From Planctomycetota bacterium (GTDB lineage: Bacteria > Planctomycetota > PUPC01 > DSUN01), in contig VGYW01000119.1 of NCBI GenBank assembly GCA_016872875.1, forward strand, positions 1 to 19,199: DNA of 19,199 bases, given 5' to 3'. Numbering within the stretch: position 1 is the stretch's first letter; every line of letters starts with the position of its first letter. A program made the translations under genes and the position numbers. The notes below the pieces were generated by a model, which did no database searches, was not told the origin of the DNA, and saw only the letters and a program-made list of their open reading frames with translations. Shown here in pieces: positions 1-6,730 of this stretch.

Positions 1-848
1 CGTGACATTTCCAGCCCGAGCTCTGGATCCTGGCAGGGACCATCTTGTCTGCGAGTGAATGGGGAGCGACCTCTCGATAGGCAGATCGGGCATGCGGTAC
101 CAGATCCCTGATCCACTACGGGCGCTTTGGCGATCCGGAGGCTTCCGGGGCATTCCCACCATACTCGTTCACCTGCGCGCGGCCGTTTGACCCAGTATGA
201 GCGCTTTGGCGATGCGCGCGGCTCCGGCTGGGCAAAGTCGTTGGCTTGGGCGCCACCGCCCCGGCCCACGCACGAAGCGTGCGAGGCCAGGTGCAAACGG
301 CTGTGCCGCTATCGTGTGCGGGCGGGGCGATTCAGCCTTTGTCTTCACAAGAGGCTCCCCTTCCTCGAAGAGGAATACAGATCCCCAGGGCGGACGCCCG
401 TTTGCACCTCGCTCCACACGCTTCGTGTGCGGCCTGGGGGGATGGCGACGCGGGGGAAGACCTTGTGGCCGGGTCTTCTCGCTCTCAGATACACGCGAAC
501 CCTCGTCTCGCCAAGCAGATGAGCGGAGGGGAATAAGTGAAGAAAGGCTCATCCGCTTCAAGCGATCGTCTGCGATGTCCTTGCTCCTCGACCCGCCAGA
601 CGCTCACCCGTGCGCCCCGGGGGGTGAGCGCCTGAGGCGGGGTCAAGATCACCACCAAGATCCCCAACTGCGCGCCGGGAGTTGGTCATCTTGAAATCAA
701 GGGCAACGCGCTCCTTGTCCGAGCATAAGGCCAGTGGCCACAACCACATATGGCTCCGGTTGCACCTTCTCGGGCCGCCTCCTGAGGCCCGCCAAGATGC
801 CCACTTCGTAGCCCGGCCTAGCGCTATGTGTGGGTGCCAGCGAACCCC
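1..848. other. Gene-free stretch with repeats
   Basis: I see no convincing gene here. The open frames overlap on both strands, have no good ribosome binding sites and mostly translate an inverted repeat. What can be seen is two copies of a short motif containing GCGCTTTGGCGAT (about 114-138 and 193-215) and a large inverted-repeat element at 252-444. A short stem, GCTCACCC with GGGGTGAGC, lies near 600-635. The stretch lies downstream of the minus-strand lipoprotein gene. It could contain the decayed end of something outside the window. Confidence 0.6.
252..444. repeat. Inverted-repeat element with ~57-bp arms
   Basis: The left arm (252-310) and right arm (388-444) are imperfect reverse complements. 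Both contain CACGAAGCGTG followed by AGGTGCAAACGG when read in the same sense. The arms enclose about 77 bp. A third related half, holding CCATCCCCCCAGTCCGCAC, lies at 1911-1965. This looks like a dispersed non-autonomous (MITE-like) repeat. No transposase gene is nearby. Confidence 0.65.
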
Positions 849-1517
849 TCATTTCCCTGCTCCGACATCGTCCCCGAAGACGTCTATCGTCGTCCACCCG
901 AGGACGAAGTCGAGCAACTCCCCGGGATTCAGCCCGCTGCGCACGGAAACCAAGAGGCCGAACTGTACCTCGCATTGAGTCCAGTATGGGTGCGGGAAGC
1001 TTGGATACGAACTGTCGAACGGTTCAAACTCAGTCGTGATGAACGGAACAGAGCTGGATTCTGCAATGTAGCTCTTTGATTCAAGGCGTCCAGTGCGCTT
1101 TGACGCCGGGAGGGTGCGTGGGTACATCTGCTCCCGACTCGAGCCGATCGACTCCCTTGTGGCCCAATGGTTGCATGGGCCGCCACTGCACTCGACGATG
1201 TCCCCGGCGTATAGCCCGATGTCGCCCAGACAGTAGATTACACCTGGATGAACTGGGCCGATGCGTACTCTTCCACCAAGACCCATCCCTGCGGCGATCG
1301 TGAAGATGTCAGCCGCGTCGCGCCCACGATCAACAAGGTAAGCTCTCGTGGGTGCACAACCTGTCATGAGGGCGACGAACATCATGCCGACTGAAATCCG
1401 GGGGAGCGGTGGCGGCGTCAAGTCTTCAAATCTCAATTGTTCCCTCCTTCCTCGGGTTCCACCAGAGGGATTGTCCCGGCTTCCGTTGAAATTCGCGGCA
1501 GCCCGGGCGTTCAGCAT
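849..1517 (-). CDS. Putative lipoprotein of unknown function
   Basis: This 222-residue protein has a lipobox-like segment (ALMTGC, Cys54) after a short hydrophobic stretch, which suggests export and lipidation. The body contains RGRDAADIFT near residues 63-72, GLGGRVRIGPVHPG, and a C-terminal NPGELLDFVLGW followed by an acidic tail. I believe similar motifs recur in planctomycete-type hypothetical lipoproteins, but I cannot name a family or function. The start at 1517 is chosen because a strong Shine-Dalgarno sequence (AAAGGAGGTGG) precedes it at 8-bp spacing. That leaves an unusually long 44-residue charged N-terminus before the hydrophobic part, so a start at Met45 or Met46 (about 1385) is possible. 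No operon partner is visible; the next gene upstream on this strand ends 738 bp away. Coding is well supported; function is unknown. Confidence 0.72.
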   Translation of the reverse strand: MLNARAAANFNGSRDNPSGGTRGRREQLRFEDLTPPPLPRISVGMMFVALMTGCAPTRAYLVDRGRDAADIFTIAAGMGLGGRVRIGPVHPGVIYCLGDIGLYAGDIVECSGGPCNHWATRESIGSSREQMYPRTLPASKRTGRLESKSYIAESSSVPFITTEFEPFDSSYPSFPHPYWTQCEVQFGLLVSVRSGLNPGELLDFVLGWTTIDVFGDDVGAGK

Positions 1518-1910
1518 TCTATGCCACCTCCTTTCTGCCTGATGTCATAGGAGGGCTAACTGGAGTCGAGTGGAGGCACCGCTGGGAACTTGACCCATTC
1601 TCTAATGGCCAGACGTGATCCGTCAGCCCCGCAGCCTGTGCCGGCAAGCGTTCGACCCGGGGTTGGGCTGTCACGCCTCCAATCCTTAAGTTCTCCAGTG
1701 CCTGCCCTCGCGCCTTGTTCGCGAGCGGGGTTCGCCAAGCGGCGGTGGCGGCTCCGGAGGGATTGTACGAAGTGGAGCCGCTGAGTCAAGAGCATCCGCC
1801 CCCACGCCTATCGAACGTGTGGCCCCGTACAGCCCGGGGGCCAGACGCCCCCCACGGCCGACCGCCCCTGAAGGGGCTGAAGAACTGCCCCGTCGCTCAG
1901 GTCTGCCCCT

Positions 1911-1965
1911 GTTTCGCCATCCCCCCAGTCCGCACACGAGGCGTGCGGGGCCAGGGGGGATTGGC
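1911..1965. repeat. Solo half of the 252-444 repeat family
   Basis: It shares TCGCCATCCCCCCAG and the CGCACACGA-GCGTG core with the right arm of the 252-444 element, read in the opposite orientation. The flanks diverge, which suggests an older or partial copy. Confidence 0.5.
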
Positions 1966-2157
1966 TTTTGCCCTTCGGCACAAGCCCCGCCCTCCCGAAG
2001 CCCAAGACGAAGTCCCCCCGTGGCTGAAGTTGCCTCACACAGGCGTAGCTGGGGCTGCGGACAAGTCGAATGATGAATGATGAATTCCGAAGCTCCTAAT
2101 CCTCTGGCTTCATCCGCATTGCTCCCGCCCACGCTACACCGCGCGCCGCGTGGCGCC

Positions 2158-2207
2158 TCCTGGAGAACCATTCCACAGTTGAACAACTGTGGAATGGTTC
2201 TCCAGGA
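2158..2207. repeat. 50-bp perfect palindrome (24-bp stem, 2-nt centre)
   Basis: Bases 2158-2181 are the exact reverse complement of 2184-2207, with only AA between them. The arm includes ACCATTCCACAGTTG. No T-run follows, so a standard intrinsic terminator is unlikely. It lies about 48 bp beyond the 3' end of the 83-aa minus-strand gene, so a role in transcript end protection or rho-independent stopping cannot be excluded. Confidence 0.85.
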
Positions 2208-2254
2208 CCGGCGCGCCCCTCATGCGGAGCCCAGGCGATTCGCGAACACACCTG

Positions 2255-2506
2255 TCAGAAGGGCACCTCTTCGTCGTCGCGCGTCGTCGCTGGCGGCGCC
2301 TCGTAGAGGACAACGGTCTTGCCGGGCCTCAGGGCGTCGGGGCGCAGGCGGAAGCCCTCGTGGCGCTGGAGGAATGGGACCTCGCCGCAGCCCTCGACGA
2401 GGCAGTCGGGTTTTCCCTTCGGGCACTCGCCATAGGTGCACAGGCGGCAGAGCTTCTTGGCCTTCGCCCACTGGGGGCCATAGGCTTCCTTCTCGCCCTT
2501 GGGCAT
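2255..2506 (-). CDS. Small cysteine-rich protein, possible zinc binder
   Basis: This 83-residue protein has Cys20, Cys23, Cys28, Cys35 and Cys40 in a lysine-rich N-terminal half (KLCRLCTYGECPKG), a spacing that fits a small metal-binding knuckle. The C-terminal half is hydrophilic and ends in an acidic DDEEVPF tail. No signal peptide or membrane segment is seen. I do not recognise the family. The start is supported by an AGGAGG sequence about 10 bp upstream that lies inside the end of the preceding gene. Only 5 bp separate the two genes, so they are almost certainly co-transcribed and perhaps translationally coupled. Another frame on this strand overlaps it but lacks such support. Confidence 0.68.
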   Translation of the reverse strand: MPKGEKEAYGPQWAKAKKLCRLCTYGECPKGKPDCLVEGCGEVPFLQRHEGFRLRPDALRPGKTVVLYEAPPATTRDDEEVPF

Positions 2507-2511
2507 CGCCG

Positions 2512-2916
2512 CTATTCCTCCTCTGTCAGCTTGCCCGTCGGGACGTCCACCGTGGCGCTGCCGCCTGGGGCAGAGAGGACCAGGCGGTCGCCCTCCCGCA
2601 TCTCCACCACCTCGGGGCGGGCCTCCGACTCACTGCCCAGGTCATCCGAGAGGGCGTCCACGACCCGTGTCGTGCCGTCCGGCCGCGCGAGGCGCACGGA
2701 CAGTCCATAGCCCTTGTACCACCTCGCCGCCACGCCGAGGGTGAGGCACTCGAAGCAGTTCACCTCGTGCGTGATCTCCACCGTCACGCGCGTGCCGTCC
2801 GAGGCGGTCAGCGACTTCACACGCCTGGGGTAGACCAGGAGCGGCCGCGCCATCGCCCCCACGAGAACGAAGCCCAGAGTGGCGACGATGGTGGCAGGCG
2901 TTCTCAAGAAGCGCAC
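2512..2916 (-). CDS. Small exported protein of unknown function
   Basis: The product is 134 residues. Its N-terminus has Arg residues followed by a hydrophobic run (TIVATLGFVLVGAMA), matching a Sec signal peptide with likely cleavage after AMA. The mature part looks like a small beta-rich domain (VTVEITHEVNCFECLTLG, then YGLSVRLARPDG) and ends in an acidic tail. Two Cys sit close together (CFEC), possibly a disulfide or metal pair. The start is GTG at 2916, with GGAG about 9 bp upstream; an ATG just upstream is in another frame and stops at once. It is the first gene of a two-gene unit with the Cys-rich 83-aa protein. I cannot assign a function. Confidence 0.65.
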   Translation of the reverse strand: MRFLRTPATIVATLGFVLVGAMARPLLVYPRRVKSLTASDGTRVTVEITHEVNCFECLTLGVAARWYKGYGLSVRLARPDGTTRVVDALSDDLGSESEARPEVVEMREGDRLVLSAPGGSATVDVPTGKLTEEE

Positions 2917-2989
2917 GCAGGCATGCTCCGCTCACGGGGTGCCAGAGGCCGTCCATCCGCAATCCATGGCGTTTCAGCGGCAAGGGTTT

Positions 2990-3047
2990 GTAGTGCGGGC
3001 TTCAGCCCGTGTCTTGAGGGCGCGACACGGCCTGAAGGCCGCACTAC
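2990..3047. repeat. REP-like palindrome, TAGTGCGG family copy 1
   Basis: The left arm, GTAGTGCGGGCTTCAGCCCG, pairs with a right arm ending GGCCGCACTAC. Each arm also contains its own small hairpin (GGGCTTCAGCCC and GGCCTGAAGGCC). Related copies occur at 8986-9065 and 9936-9993. The sequence GAACTCCT follows this copy and the third one directly. Confidence 0.85.
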
Positions 3048-3261
3048 GAACTCCTGTGCCATTCGGCTGAAGCGGCGTCACGATTCTACACGATCGGCGC
3101 CTCACCCGCAAAGGCTGCGGGGCCAGGGGCGTGGCGCGTCTCAGACGCCAGGTGCCCGGGCTGCCCAGGATGCCGCGCGACGGGCGCGACGGGGAGGCAG
3201 ACAGCCCGAGAGCGGCAAGTGCTGAACCGCCCATGCGCGGCTGATAATAGGGGTTCTGGCC

Positions 3262-3293
3262 ATAATTGCAGAGTCATATGACTCTGCAATTAT
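3262..3293. repeat. Perfect 32-bp palindrome
   Basis: Bases 3262-3277 (ATAATTGCAGAGTCAT) are followed by their exact reverse complement at 3278-3293. It is AT-rich compared with its surroundings. A single diverged half (ATTGCAGAGCTATG) is present near 8933-8946 in the second repeat mosaic. It could be a dimeric protein binding site or the joined ends of a small element. Confidence 0.8.
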
Positions 3294-3352
3294 CCTTCCA
3301 CGCCGCGCTGCGCCAAGGGGACGCCTGTGTGGACGGGGGCTGCCCCGAAAGC

Positions 3353-3380
3353 CACCCTCAAGCGAGGACGCTTGAGGGTG
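3353..3380. repeat. Stem-loop, 12-bp perfect stem
   Basis: CACCCTCAAGCG, loop AGGA, then the exact reverse complement. It is not followed by a T-run. It sits next to the start of the 28-bp direct repeats. Confidence 0.75.
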
Positions 3381-3467
3381 CCACCCCCCCGGCGTACGGA
3401 CGCGATGACGGCCAGGGATGCGTCCGGATCGCCAAAACGGTGCCACCGCCCGGCGTACGGACGCGAT
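3378..3467. repeat. Pair of ~28-bp direct repeats
   Basis: GTGCCACC, 3-4 C/G, then GGCGTACGGACGCGAT occurs at 3378-3406 and again at 3440-3467, about 62 bp apart. Between them, at 3424-3440, is an inverted copy of the short motif also found near 114, 193 and 8750 (CCGGATCGCCAAAACGG). Confidence 0.7.
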
Positions 3468-3503
3468 AGGGTGACTGAGCGCCCGCGCGTTAGATTGTTC
3501 CGT

Positions 3504-3634
3504 CGTCACTTGTGCGCGCTTTGCGCGCATGTTGGGGGATGAATGGATGAGTGGATGGGTGGATGGGTGTCAGACAATCATCCATTCATCCACCCATCCA
3601 ATCCTCCCCTTTGGTTGCGGCCACAGGCCGCCTT
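3504..3634 (+). repeat. ~125-bp dispersed repeat, copy A
   Basis: The repeat starts CGTCACTTGTGCGCGCTTTG and runs through GGATG/GGGTGGATG tracts, a GTGTCAGACAATCATCC centre and CCTTTGGTTGCGGCCACAGG. The same sequence with few differences occurs on the other strand at 9233-9355. Its GGATG-rich and CATCC-rich halves can fold back on each other around GTGTCAGACA. No open frame within it looks real. It may be a non-autonomous mobile element or a structural RNA or DNA element. Confidence 0.82.
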
Positions 3635-3758
3635 AGGTCCCTCTTGCAGAGGTAAATGTCTCGTCCTTCAGGCGGTTCCTGGCGGCAAGGAGCTGAATCG
3701 CGGGCGGCCGTTTCGTGGCCTGCGTGGTGTGATAGTAGAGGTTGCGTGAGGTGACGGA

Positions 3759-6497
3759 ATGGCTGCGAGGCCAGGACAGGATGCGGCGCCGGAGCTCCTT
3801 GCCCCCGCTGGGGATTGGGCGGCGCTGCGCGCCGCGGCCGCCAACGGGGCGGATGCGGTGTACTTCGGGCTGCGGGACTTCAACGCGCGGCTGAGGGCGG
3901 CAAACTTCGCGGCCGAGGAACTGCCCAGGGTTATCGGATACCTTCACGATCGGAACGTGAAGGGGTACGTGACGCTGAACACGCTGGTGTTCGCGGATGA
4001 GCTCGCCGTGGCCGTGGAGCGGCTGAGGGCCATCGCGGAGGCGGGGGCCGACGCGGTGATCGTGCAGGACCTCGGCCTGGTGCGGCTCGCTCGGCGGCTG
4101 GCACCCGGCCTGCCCATCCATGCCTCGACGCAGATGACGCTGACGGAGGCGCGCGGGATCGAACTGGTGCGCGGCCTGGGGGTGCAGCGGGTGATCCTGG
4201 CACGCGAGCTGTCCCTCGCCGACATTCGCCACATCGCGGCGGCCACCCAGGTTGAACTGGAGGTCTTCGTCCACGGGGCGCTCTGCATCTCGGTCAGCGG
4301 GCAGTGCCTCGCGAGCCTGGCCCTGGGCGGGCGGAGCGCGAACCGCGGCCTGTGCGCGCAGGCCTGCCGGCTGCCTTACCAATTTCTGGCGGATGGGAAG
4401 GCCGTGGACACGGGCGAGTGCCGCCACCCGCTCAGCCCGCAGGACCTCGCGGCCCACGAGCGGATCGCGGAGCTGGCCGCGCTGGGCGTGCGCGGCCTCA
4501 AGATCGAGGGGCGGCTGAAGGGCGCCGACTACGTGGCCGCGGCGGTCCGCGCCTATCGCGCGGCGATTGACGCCGCCGTGGACCGCAGGCCGTTCCGGCT
4601 CCCGCCCGGCCAGGAGGAGGAGCTCGCGCTGGGCTTCTCGCGCGGCTTCACAACCGGCTTTCTCGATGGGGTTGACCACCAGAGCCTGGTCGTCGGCCGC
4701 TCCCCGAAGGGCCGCGGCCTCCGCCTGGGCGAGGTGGTGGGCACGACGCCTCGCGGTGTGGCCGTCGCCCTCGCGCCAGGAGCACGGGTGAAGCCAGGCG
4801 ACGGCGTGGTCTTCGACGCCGGCGGCGACGAGGAGGCCGAGGAAGGCGGACGGGTCGTGGCCGTCGAGCCGGCCACGGGGCAGCCGGGCCGCGTCGTCCT
4901 CGTCTTCCGAAGAGGCGACGTGCGTCTGAGGGCCGTAGCCGTCGGCAGCATCGTGTGGAAGACCGATGACCCCGAGGTGCGCCAACGCCTCGCGGCCACC
5001 TATGCCCGCGACGCGGTGGCCCGCCCGCAGCCCGTGAACGTCCGAGTTCACGCGGCGCTCGGCGAGCCGCTCCGCGTGGCCTTCGCCGACGCCGCCGGCC
5101 ACGAGGCCACGGCCATCGGGGACCGCCCGCTGGAACTCGCCGACAAGCACCCGCTCACGCTGGACGTGTTGCGCGAGCAACTGGGGCGGCTGGGCGGCAC
5201 GCCCTTCGCGCTCGGCGCGCTCGAGGCCGAGCGCCTCGACCCCGTGATGGCGCCCAAGAGCGTCCTCAACGCCCTGCGCCGCCGAGCTGTGGAGGGCCTG
5301 TGTCAACAGCGCGAGGCCGCCGCAAGGCACCCCATCGCGGAACCGAACGCCCTCGACGCCCTGCGCCTCGCTCCCTCTCTCTCCGGGCTGATCTTCGCCC
5401 ACAATGTCGCAAGCAGCGCCCCTCTGCCCGCTCCGCGGGAAGCCAAAGCGGTGACTTCGTCACCGCACTCCATATCCTCCTCTCAACGAAACGGGAGGAC
5501 TGTGGAGTGCGGCATCGCAGATGCCGCTTTGCGTCCCAGCGGAGCGGCCGGAGAGGGAGGCCGCGCCGCTCCGGGGCCGGCCCTCGAGATGTGGGCGAAG
5601 ACCAGCCCTCTGGGAGAGGGGGCTGAAGTGGGTGGAATATCGGTGCTGGTGCGGAGCCTGCCGCAGTTGGAAGCGGTGCTCGCCTGTCGGCAGCCATCGG
5701 GGGCGGCCAAGGTGGGGATGGTCTACTGCGACCTGGCCGAGCCTGGCGAGGCCGAGCAGGCCGTGGCGCGGGCGCGGGCGGCCGGCGTGCCCGTGGGCCT
5801 CGCCACCCTGCGCATCATCAAGCCGGGCGAGGATGATTCCCTGCGGGTGCTGGCGGCGGCCCGCCCCGACGCCATCCTCGTTCGGAACCTGGCGGCGCTG
5901 GCCTTCTTCAGGGGGCAGGAGCCACGCCCCACGCTCGTGGGCGACTTCTCGCTCAACGCGGCGAACGACCTCGCGGCCAACCTCCTCCTCTCCCTCGGCC
6001 TCGACCGCCTCGCGCCCGGCCTCGACGTGGCCGGCGGGCACCTCGAGGCCATGCTCCGCCGCGTGCCCCCTGGCCGCATCGAGGTGGTGCTCCACCAGCA
6101 CGTGGCGATGTTCCACACGCAGCACTGCCTCTTCGCCGCGCGCCCTCTTCAGCGGGCGGGGCGTCTCTGCCGCGGGGCACGGAGGCCCCGCCCACAGCAC
6201 GGAGGCCCCGCCCACAGCACGGAGGCCCCGCCCACAGGACTGAGCCCCTGCCGGCTCCACGTAGAACTCCGCGACCGCAAGGGCGAGGCGCACCCCGTCC
6301 TTGCCGACGCCGCGTGCAGGAACACCGTCTACCAGTCCGCCCCCCGCTCCGCGGCGGCGGACATCCTGCGCCTGCGACACCTCGGCGTGCGGCACTTCCG
6401 CGTCGAGCTCCTGAACGAGACCGCGGACCAGACCACGGCGTTGCTCGGCCAGTGCTGCCACGTTGGAGTATGGCCCCCAATTCCTGTAACCACCTGA
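3759..6497 (+). CDS. Peptidase U32 / DUF3656 family protein (RlhA-like)
   Basis: The N-terminal ~290 residues match the U32 family: ELLAPAGDWAALRAA, GADAVYFG near 31-37, YVTLNTL, HASTQMT, and the conserved cysteine cluster Cys176, Cys183, Cys199 and Cys203 (CISVSGQC, GLCAQACR). In this family these probably bind an Fe-S cluster. The middle resembles DUF3656. Members such as E. coli RlhA hydroxylate 23S rRNA with prephenate; others are annotated as collagenase-like peptidases, so the true substrate here is open. The C-terminal part has LRIIKPGEDDS, a conserved-looking LVRNLAALAFF and ADAACRNTVYQ. The protein is long (912 residues) because two repeat-derived segments are inserted in frame: residues about 539-621 and about 796-828. 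The last ~11 residues and the stop are supplied by another repeat. Start ATG 3759 has GAGGTG 6 bp upstream. Confidence 0.85.
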   Translation: MAARPGQDAAPELLAPAGDWAALRAAAANGADAVYFGLRDFNARLRAANFAAEELPRVIGYLHDRNVKGYVTLNTLVFADELAVAVERLRAIAEAGADAVIVQDLGLVRLARRLAPGLPIHASTQMTLTEARGIELVRGLGVQRVILARELSLADIRHIAAATQVELEVFVHGALCISVSGQCLASLALGGRSANRGLCAQACRLPYQFLADGKAVDTGECRHPLSPQDLAAHERIAELAALGVRGLKIEGRLKGADYVAAAVRAYRAAIDAAVDRRPFRLPPGQEEELALGFSRGFTTGFLDGVDHQSLVVGRSPKGRGLRLGEVVGTTPRGVAVALAPGARVKPGDGVVFDAGGDEEAEEGGRVVAVEPATGQPGRVVLVFRRGDVRLRAVAVGSIVWKTDDPEVRQRLAATYARDAVARPQPVNVRVHAALGEPLRVAFADAAGHEATAIGDRPLELADKHPLTLDVLREQLGRLGGTPFALGALEAERLDPVMAPKSVLNALRRRAVEGLCQQREAAARHPIAEPNALDALRLAPSLSGLIFAHNVASSAPLPAPREAKAVTSSPHSISSSQRNGRTVECGIADAALRPSGAAGEGGRAAPGPALEMWAKTSPLGEGAEVGGISVLVRSLPQLEAVLACRQPSGAAKVGMVYCDLAEPGEAEQAVARARAAGVPVGLATLRIIKPGEDDSLRVLAAARPDAILVRNLAALAFFRGQEPRPTLVGDFSLNAANDLAANLLLSLGLDRLAPGLDVAGGHLEAMLRRVPPGRIEVVLHQHVAMFHTQHCLFAARPLQRAGRLCRGARRPRPQHGGPAHSTEAPPTGLSPCRLHVELRDRKGEAHPVLADAACRNTVYQSAPRSAAADILRLRHLGVRHFRVELLNETADQTTALLGQCCHVGVWPPIPVTT
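5373..5620. repeat. 248-bp palindromic element inside the U32 gene
   Basis: The outer arms (about 5373-5405 and 5588-5620) are imperfect inverted repeats, both containing TCTTCGCCCACA when read the same way. The inner part (5445-5530) folds as a cloverleaf: outer stem AAAGCGG/CCGCTTT, hairpins GCGGTGACTTCGTCACCGC and GCGGCATCGCAGATGCCGC, and a central stem CACTCC...GGAGTG. It is read through in frame and lies in an apparent linker after the DUF3656-like region. It resembles dispersed palindromic elements I have seen in PVC genomes. Confidence 0.78.
6178..6237. repeat. Three tandem 20-bp repeats inside the U32 gene
   Basis: The unit CACGGAGGCCCCGCCCACAG is present three times without change. 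Because 20 is not a multiple of three, only three (or a multiple of three) units keep the frame, and 60 bp are present. The surrounding segment, about 6145-6240, replaces the Cys-containing loop usually found before the VELRDR motif. Confidence 0.9.
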
Positions 6498-6645
6498 TTT
6501 CCCCTCTTCTCGTGCTCGTCGTCGTCCTCGTCGTCGTCGTCGAATCTCTGGCGGCAGTTCTCTTCCCGATTCGACGACGAGGACGACGACGAGGACGACG
6601 ACGACCGAAGACGAAGGCAGCCGCCAGGATTAGGGGCCATAGTCG
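6466..6645. repeat. CTCGTC-rich hairpin element R1
   Basis: The left arm (6511-6546) and right arm (6569-6606) are long inverted repeats built from GTCGTC/GACGAC triplets and ending in GAATC/GATTC. Outer ends also match in inverse (AGTATGGCCCCCAATTCC at the left, GGATTAGGGGCCATAGTC at the right), and CTGGCGGC/GCCGCCAG pair between them. The left end lies inside the U32 reading frame and gives it its stop codon. The right end stops about 15 bp before a sigma70-type promoter. Related copies are at 7951-8050 and 17250-17366. Confidence 0.85.
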
Positions 6646-6660
6646 CCGCTTCGCGGGCGT

Positions 6661-6689
6661 TTGACACTCCCAAGCCACGTTGCTAGAAT
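6661..6689 (+). promoter_or_regulatory. Sigma70-type promoter for the NDK-like gene
   Basis: TTGACA at 6661-6666 and TAGAAT at 6684-6689 are separated by exactly 17 bp. The expected transcript start is near 6696, about 35 bp before the chosen ATG. This argues against starting the gene at the TTG at 6680, which lies inside the promoter. Confidence 0.75.
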
Positions 6690-6730
6690 ACTTGACGGGA
6701 ACTCCCGCTGAGCCGTTCAAGGACGTCGCG

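Larger units (their letters stand above)
1518..2254. other. Gene-free spacer with repeats
   Basis: No frame here looks like a protein. The stretch contains the strong ribosome binding site of the lipoprotein gene (about 1525-1535, minus strand), a diverged half of the 252-444 repeat (1911-1965), a GCCCCTGAAGGGGC hairpin near 1865-1878, a short ATGATGAATGATGAAT run near 2070-2085, and the long palindrome at 2158-2207. Confidence 0.6.
2917..3758. other. Gene-free repeat mosaic between divergent genes
   Basis: No coding frame is convincing in this 842-bp stretch between the minus-strand small genes and the plus-strand U32 gene. It holds, in order, a REP-like palindrome (2990-3047), a perfect 32-bp palindrome (3262-3293), a stem-loop (3353-3380), a 28-bp direct repeat pair (3378-3467) with an inverted GCTTTGGCGAT-type motif between them, and one arm of a long dispersed inverted repeat (3504-3634). 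A promoter for the U32 gene must lie near its 3' end, but I see no clear -35/-10 pair. Confidence 0.6.

Noticed and set aside
127..694. Overlapping frames of 96-165 residues on both strands
   Set aside because: They mainly translate the 252-444 inverted repeat and have no start signals.
3633..5402. Minus-strand 589-residue frame opposite the U32 gene
   Set aside because: It is low in conserved motifs, while the plus strand has U32 signatures and a ribosome binding site.
5445..5530. tRNA-like cloverleaf
   Set aside because: No anticodon loop, T-loop or acceptor features; symmetrical hairpins fit a repeat element better.
6511..6606. Intrinsic terminator after the U32 gene
   Set aside because: The hairpin is strong, but no T-run follows on either strand; it belongs to a repeat family also found at other gene boundaries.
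6680..6730. TTG start at 6680 for the NDK-like gene
   Set aside because: The codon lies inside a TTGACA-17-TAGAAT promoter, and an ATG with AAGGA follows at 6731.
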